DNA of 24,055 nt from Bacteroidota bacterium (GTDB lineage: Bacteria > Bacteroidota > Bacteroidia > Flavobacteriales > Weeksellaceae): NCBI GenBank assembly GCA_023457935.1, contig JAEXBA010000072.1, positions 1-24,055 of the forward strand, read 5' to 3'. Below the pieces are notes generated by a model, which saw nothing but the letters and a program-made list of their open reading frames with translations, had not been told where the DNA came from and ran no database searches. This document shows positions 23,177 through 24,055 of the stretch, piece after piece. Both the position numbers and the translations under genes were made by a program. Every line of letters begins with the position of its first letter. Within the stretch, counting starts at the first letter, position 1.

Positions 23177-24055
23177 TTACTCCTGCGAACGGTCGGCCAA
23201 ATAGTTTTCCTCTTTTTCAAGCCAGGAATGTACATAGGAAGGATCTTCAACCTTCATGGCTTCTTCTGTGATTTTCAGTGGTCTGAACGGGTCGACCATC
23301 ACAGCATATTCCTCTGTAAATTTCTTGCCTACACTTCGTTCCATTGCGCCAGGATGCGGCCCGTGGACAATTCCGCCCGGATGTAGCGTGAAATCCATTA
23401 AATCAATATGGTTCCGGCTCATAAAGTCGCCTTCGGTGTAGAATAAAACTTCGTCAGAATCAATATTGGAGTGGTTGTAAGGTGCAGGAATCGCCAGCGG
23501 ATGATAATCGTACATTCTCGCTACAAACGAGCACACTACGAAATTGTGCGCCTCAAAATTCTGGTGAATCGGCGGCGGTAAATGCACGCGGCCGGTAATC
23601 GGTTCAAAATTCTTGATATTGAATTTGTAAGGATAAAAATAGCCGTCCCAACCCACAACGTCAAAAGGATGTGTTGCATAAATGAAATCCCAGAGTTGAT
23701 TTTCCTTTTTCACTTTAATTAAAAACTCGCCGCTTTCATTCACCGGTTCCACAAATTCCGGAGCTTCAATGTCGCGTTCGCAGAAAGGGGAATGTTCCAG
23801 CAGCTGTCCGAACTCGTTTCTGTAGCGTTTCGGCGTGTAAATAGGAGAGTGGGCTTCAAGTACAAAAAGAACGTTGGTTTCGGTATCAAATTCAATCTGG
23901 TAAATGGTTCCGCGCGGAATAATAAGATAATCACCCACCGAAAATTTCAGATTTCCGACAAAAGTTTTCAGTGTTCCGCTGCCTTCATGAATGAAAAGCA
24001 TTTCGTCGCATTCGCCGTTTTTATAAAAATAATCCATGGATTTTCTTGGCTTTGC
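23177..24055 (-). CDS. hmgA: Homogentisate 1,2-dioxygenase (5' end beyond the window)
   Basis: Iron enzyme that opens the ring of homogentisate to maleylacetoacetate. The reading frame stays open to the right edge (six more codons, AKPRKS, before the Met at 24037), and that Met lies inside a conserved segment, so the gene is cut by the window and about 90-100 N-terminal residues are missing compared with bacterial members of roughly 385. Visible family features are the cupin strand MLFIHEGSGTLKT, VVGWDGYFYPYKFNI, PAPYNHSNIDSDEVLFY and HPGGIVHGPHPGAMERS, whose His and Glu residues form the iron and substrate site. It is the short bacterial form rather than the 440-residue human-like form. It is the most upstream tyrosine-pathway gene seen here. 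Confidence 0.93.
   Translation of the reverse strand, partial: AKPRKSMDYFYKNGECDEMLFIHEGSGTLKTFVGNLKFSVGDYLIIPRGTIYQIEFDTETNVLFVLEAHSPIYTPKRYRNEFGQLLEHSPFCERDIEAPEFVEPVNESGEFLIKVKKENQLWDFIYATHPFDVVGWDGYFYPYKFNIKNFEPITGRVHLPPPIHQNFEAHNFVVCSFVARMYDYHPLAIPAPYNHSNIDSDEVLFYTEGDFMSRNHIDLMDFTLHPGGIVHGPHPGAMERSVGKKFTEEYAVMVDPFRPLKITEEAMKVEDPSYVHSWLEKEENYLADRSQE

Noticed and set aside
24037..24037. Met at 24037 as the true start of hmgA
   Set aside because: It lies within a conserved segment, the frame stays open to the edge, and the protein would lack its N-terminal quarter.
1..24055. Mobile elements, CRISPR arrays, toxin-antitoxin pairs, phage or defence genes
   Set aside because: I looked for these and saw no transposase, integrase, regularly spaced repeats or small paired genes. 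Gene content is that of an ordinary chromosome.

Overview
The window looks like chromosomal DNA of a member of the Bacteroidota, class Flavobacteriia, most likely Chryseobacterium or a close relative in Weeksellaceae. The reasons are: starts that mostly follow A-rich leaders rather than Shine-Dalgarno sequences; repeated copies of the Bacteroidota -7 box TAnnTTTG just upstream of starts; many short secreted proteins ending their signal peptides in ...AQ/SAQ; outer-membrane barrels ending in aromatic residues; and the protein families present. I see no insertion sequence, phage gene, integrase, CRISPR array, tRNA or rRNA. The species assignment is an inference from general features.

Layout. 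1-223 is non-coding: it holds part of what looks like an intergenic repeat (AGCCCCGAT-type) cut by the left edge, then a tract with a 7-base period. 224-3526 (+): peptidase E, a PBP4-type D,D-carboxypeptidase and an orphan sensor histidine kinase. 3510-5414 (-): a secreted M1 aminopeptidase with an inhibitor-I9-like C-terminal domain. 5475-8342 (+): a small lipoprotein, an ECF sigma factor, lipoyl synthase and a lipoprotein dienelactone-hydrolase homologue. 8370-9495 (-): a 4HBT thioesterase and a pyridoxamine-phosphate-oxidase-fold protein. 9675-14309 (+): a lipocalin, CinA, a DUF2238 membrane protein and an M13 metalloprotease lipoprotein. 14374-14895 (-) is a small barrel protein, divergent from an alpha/beta hydrolase and a TerC protein (+).

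The right third (16716-24055) is mostly on the minus strand and carries tyrosine/phenylalanine breakdown through homogentisate: hmgA (cut by the right edge), a CoA-transferase of the acetyl-CoA hydrolase family, hpd, fahA, and a flavin-reductase-fold gene 6 bases after fahA. Together Hpd, HmgA and FahA take 4-hydroxyphenylpyruvate to fumarate and acetoacetate. No maleylacetoacetate isomerase is visible, and the CoA-transferase is a plausible route for activating acetoacetate. Two small hypothetical secreted or membrane proteins and one barrel protein are interspersed. Intrinsic terminators after several of these genes argue that the pathway is a loose cluster of separate transcription units, not one operon.

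I did not find a clear new multi-gene system. The most interesting points are the C-terminal I9-like domain on the M1 peptidase, the possible isomerase vacancy beside fahA, a recurring TAATTTTAC promoter variant that includes the sigma gene, the partly surface-signal-like dienelactone hydrolase lipoprotein, and the structured left-edge intergenic DNA.
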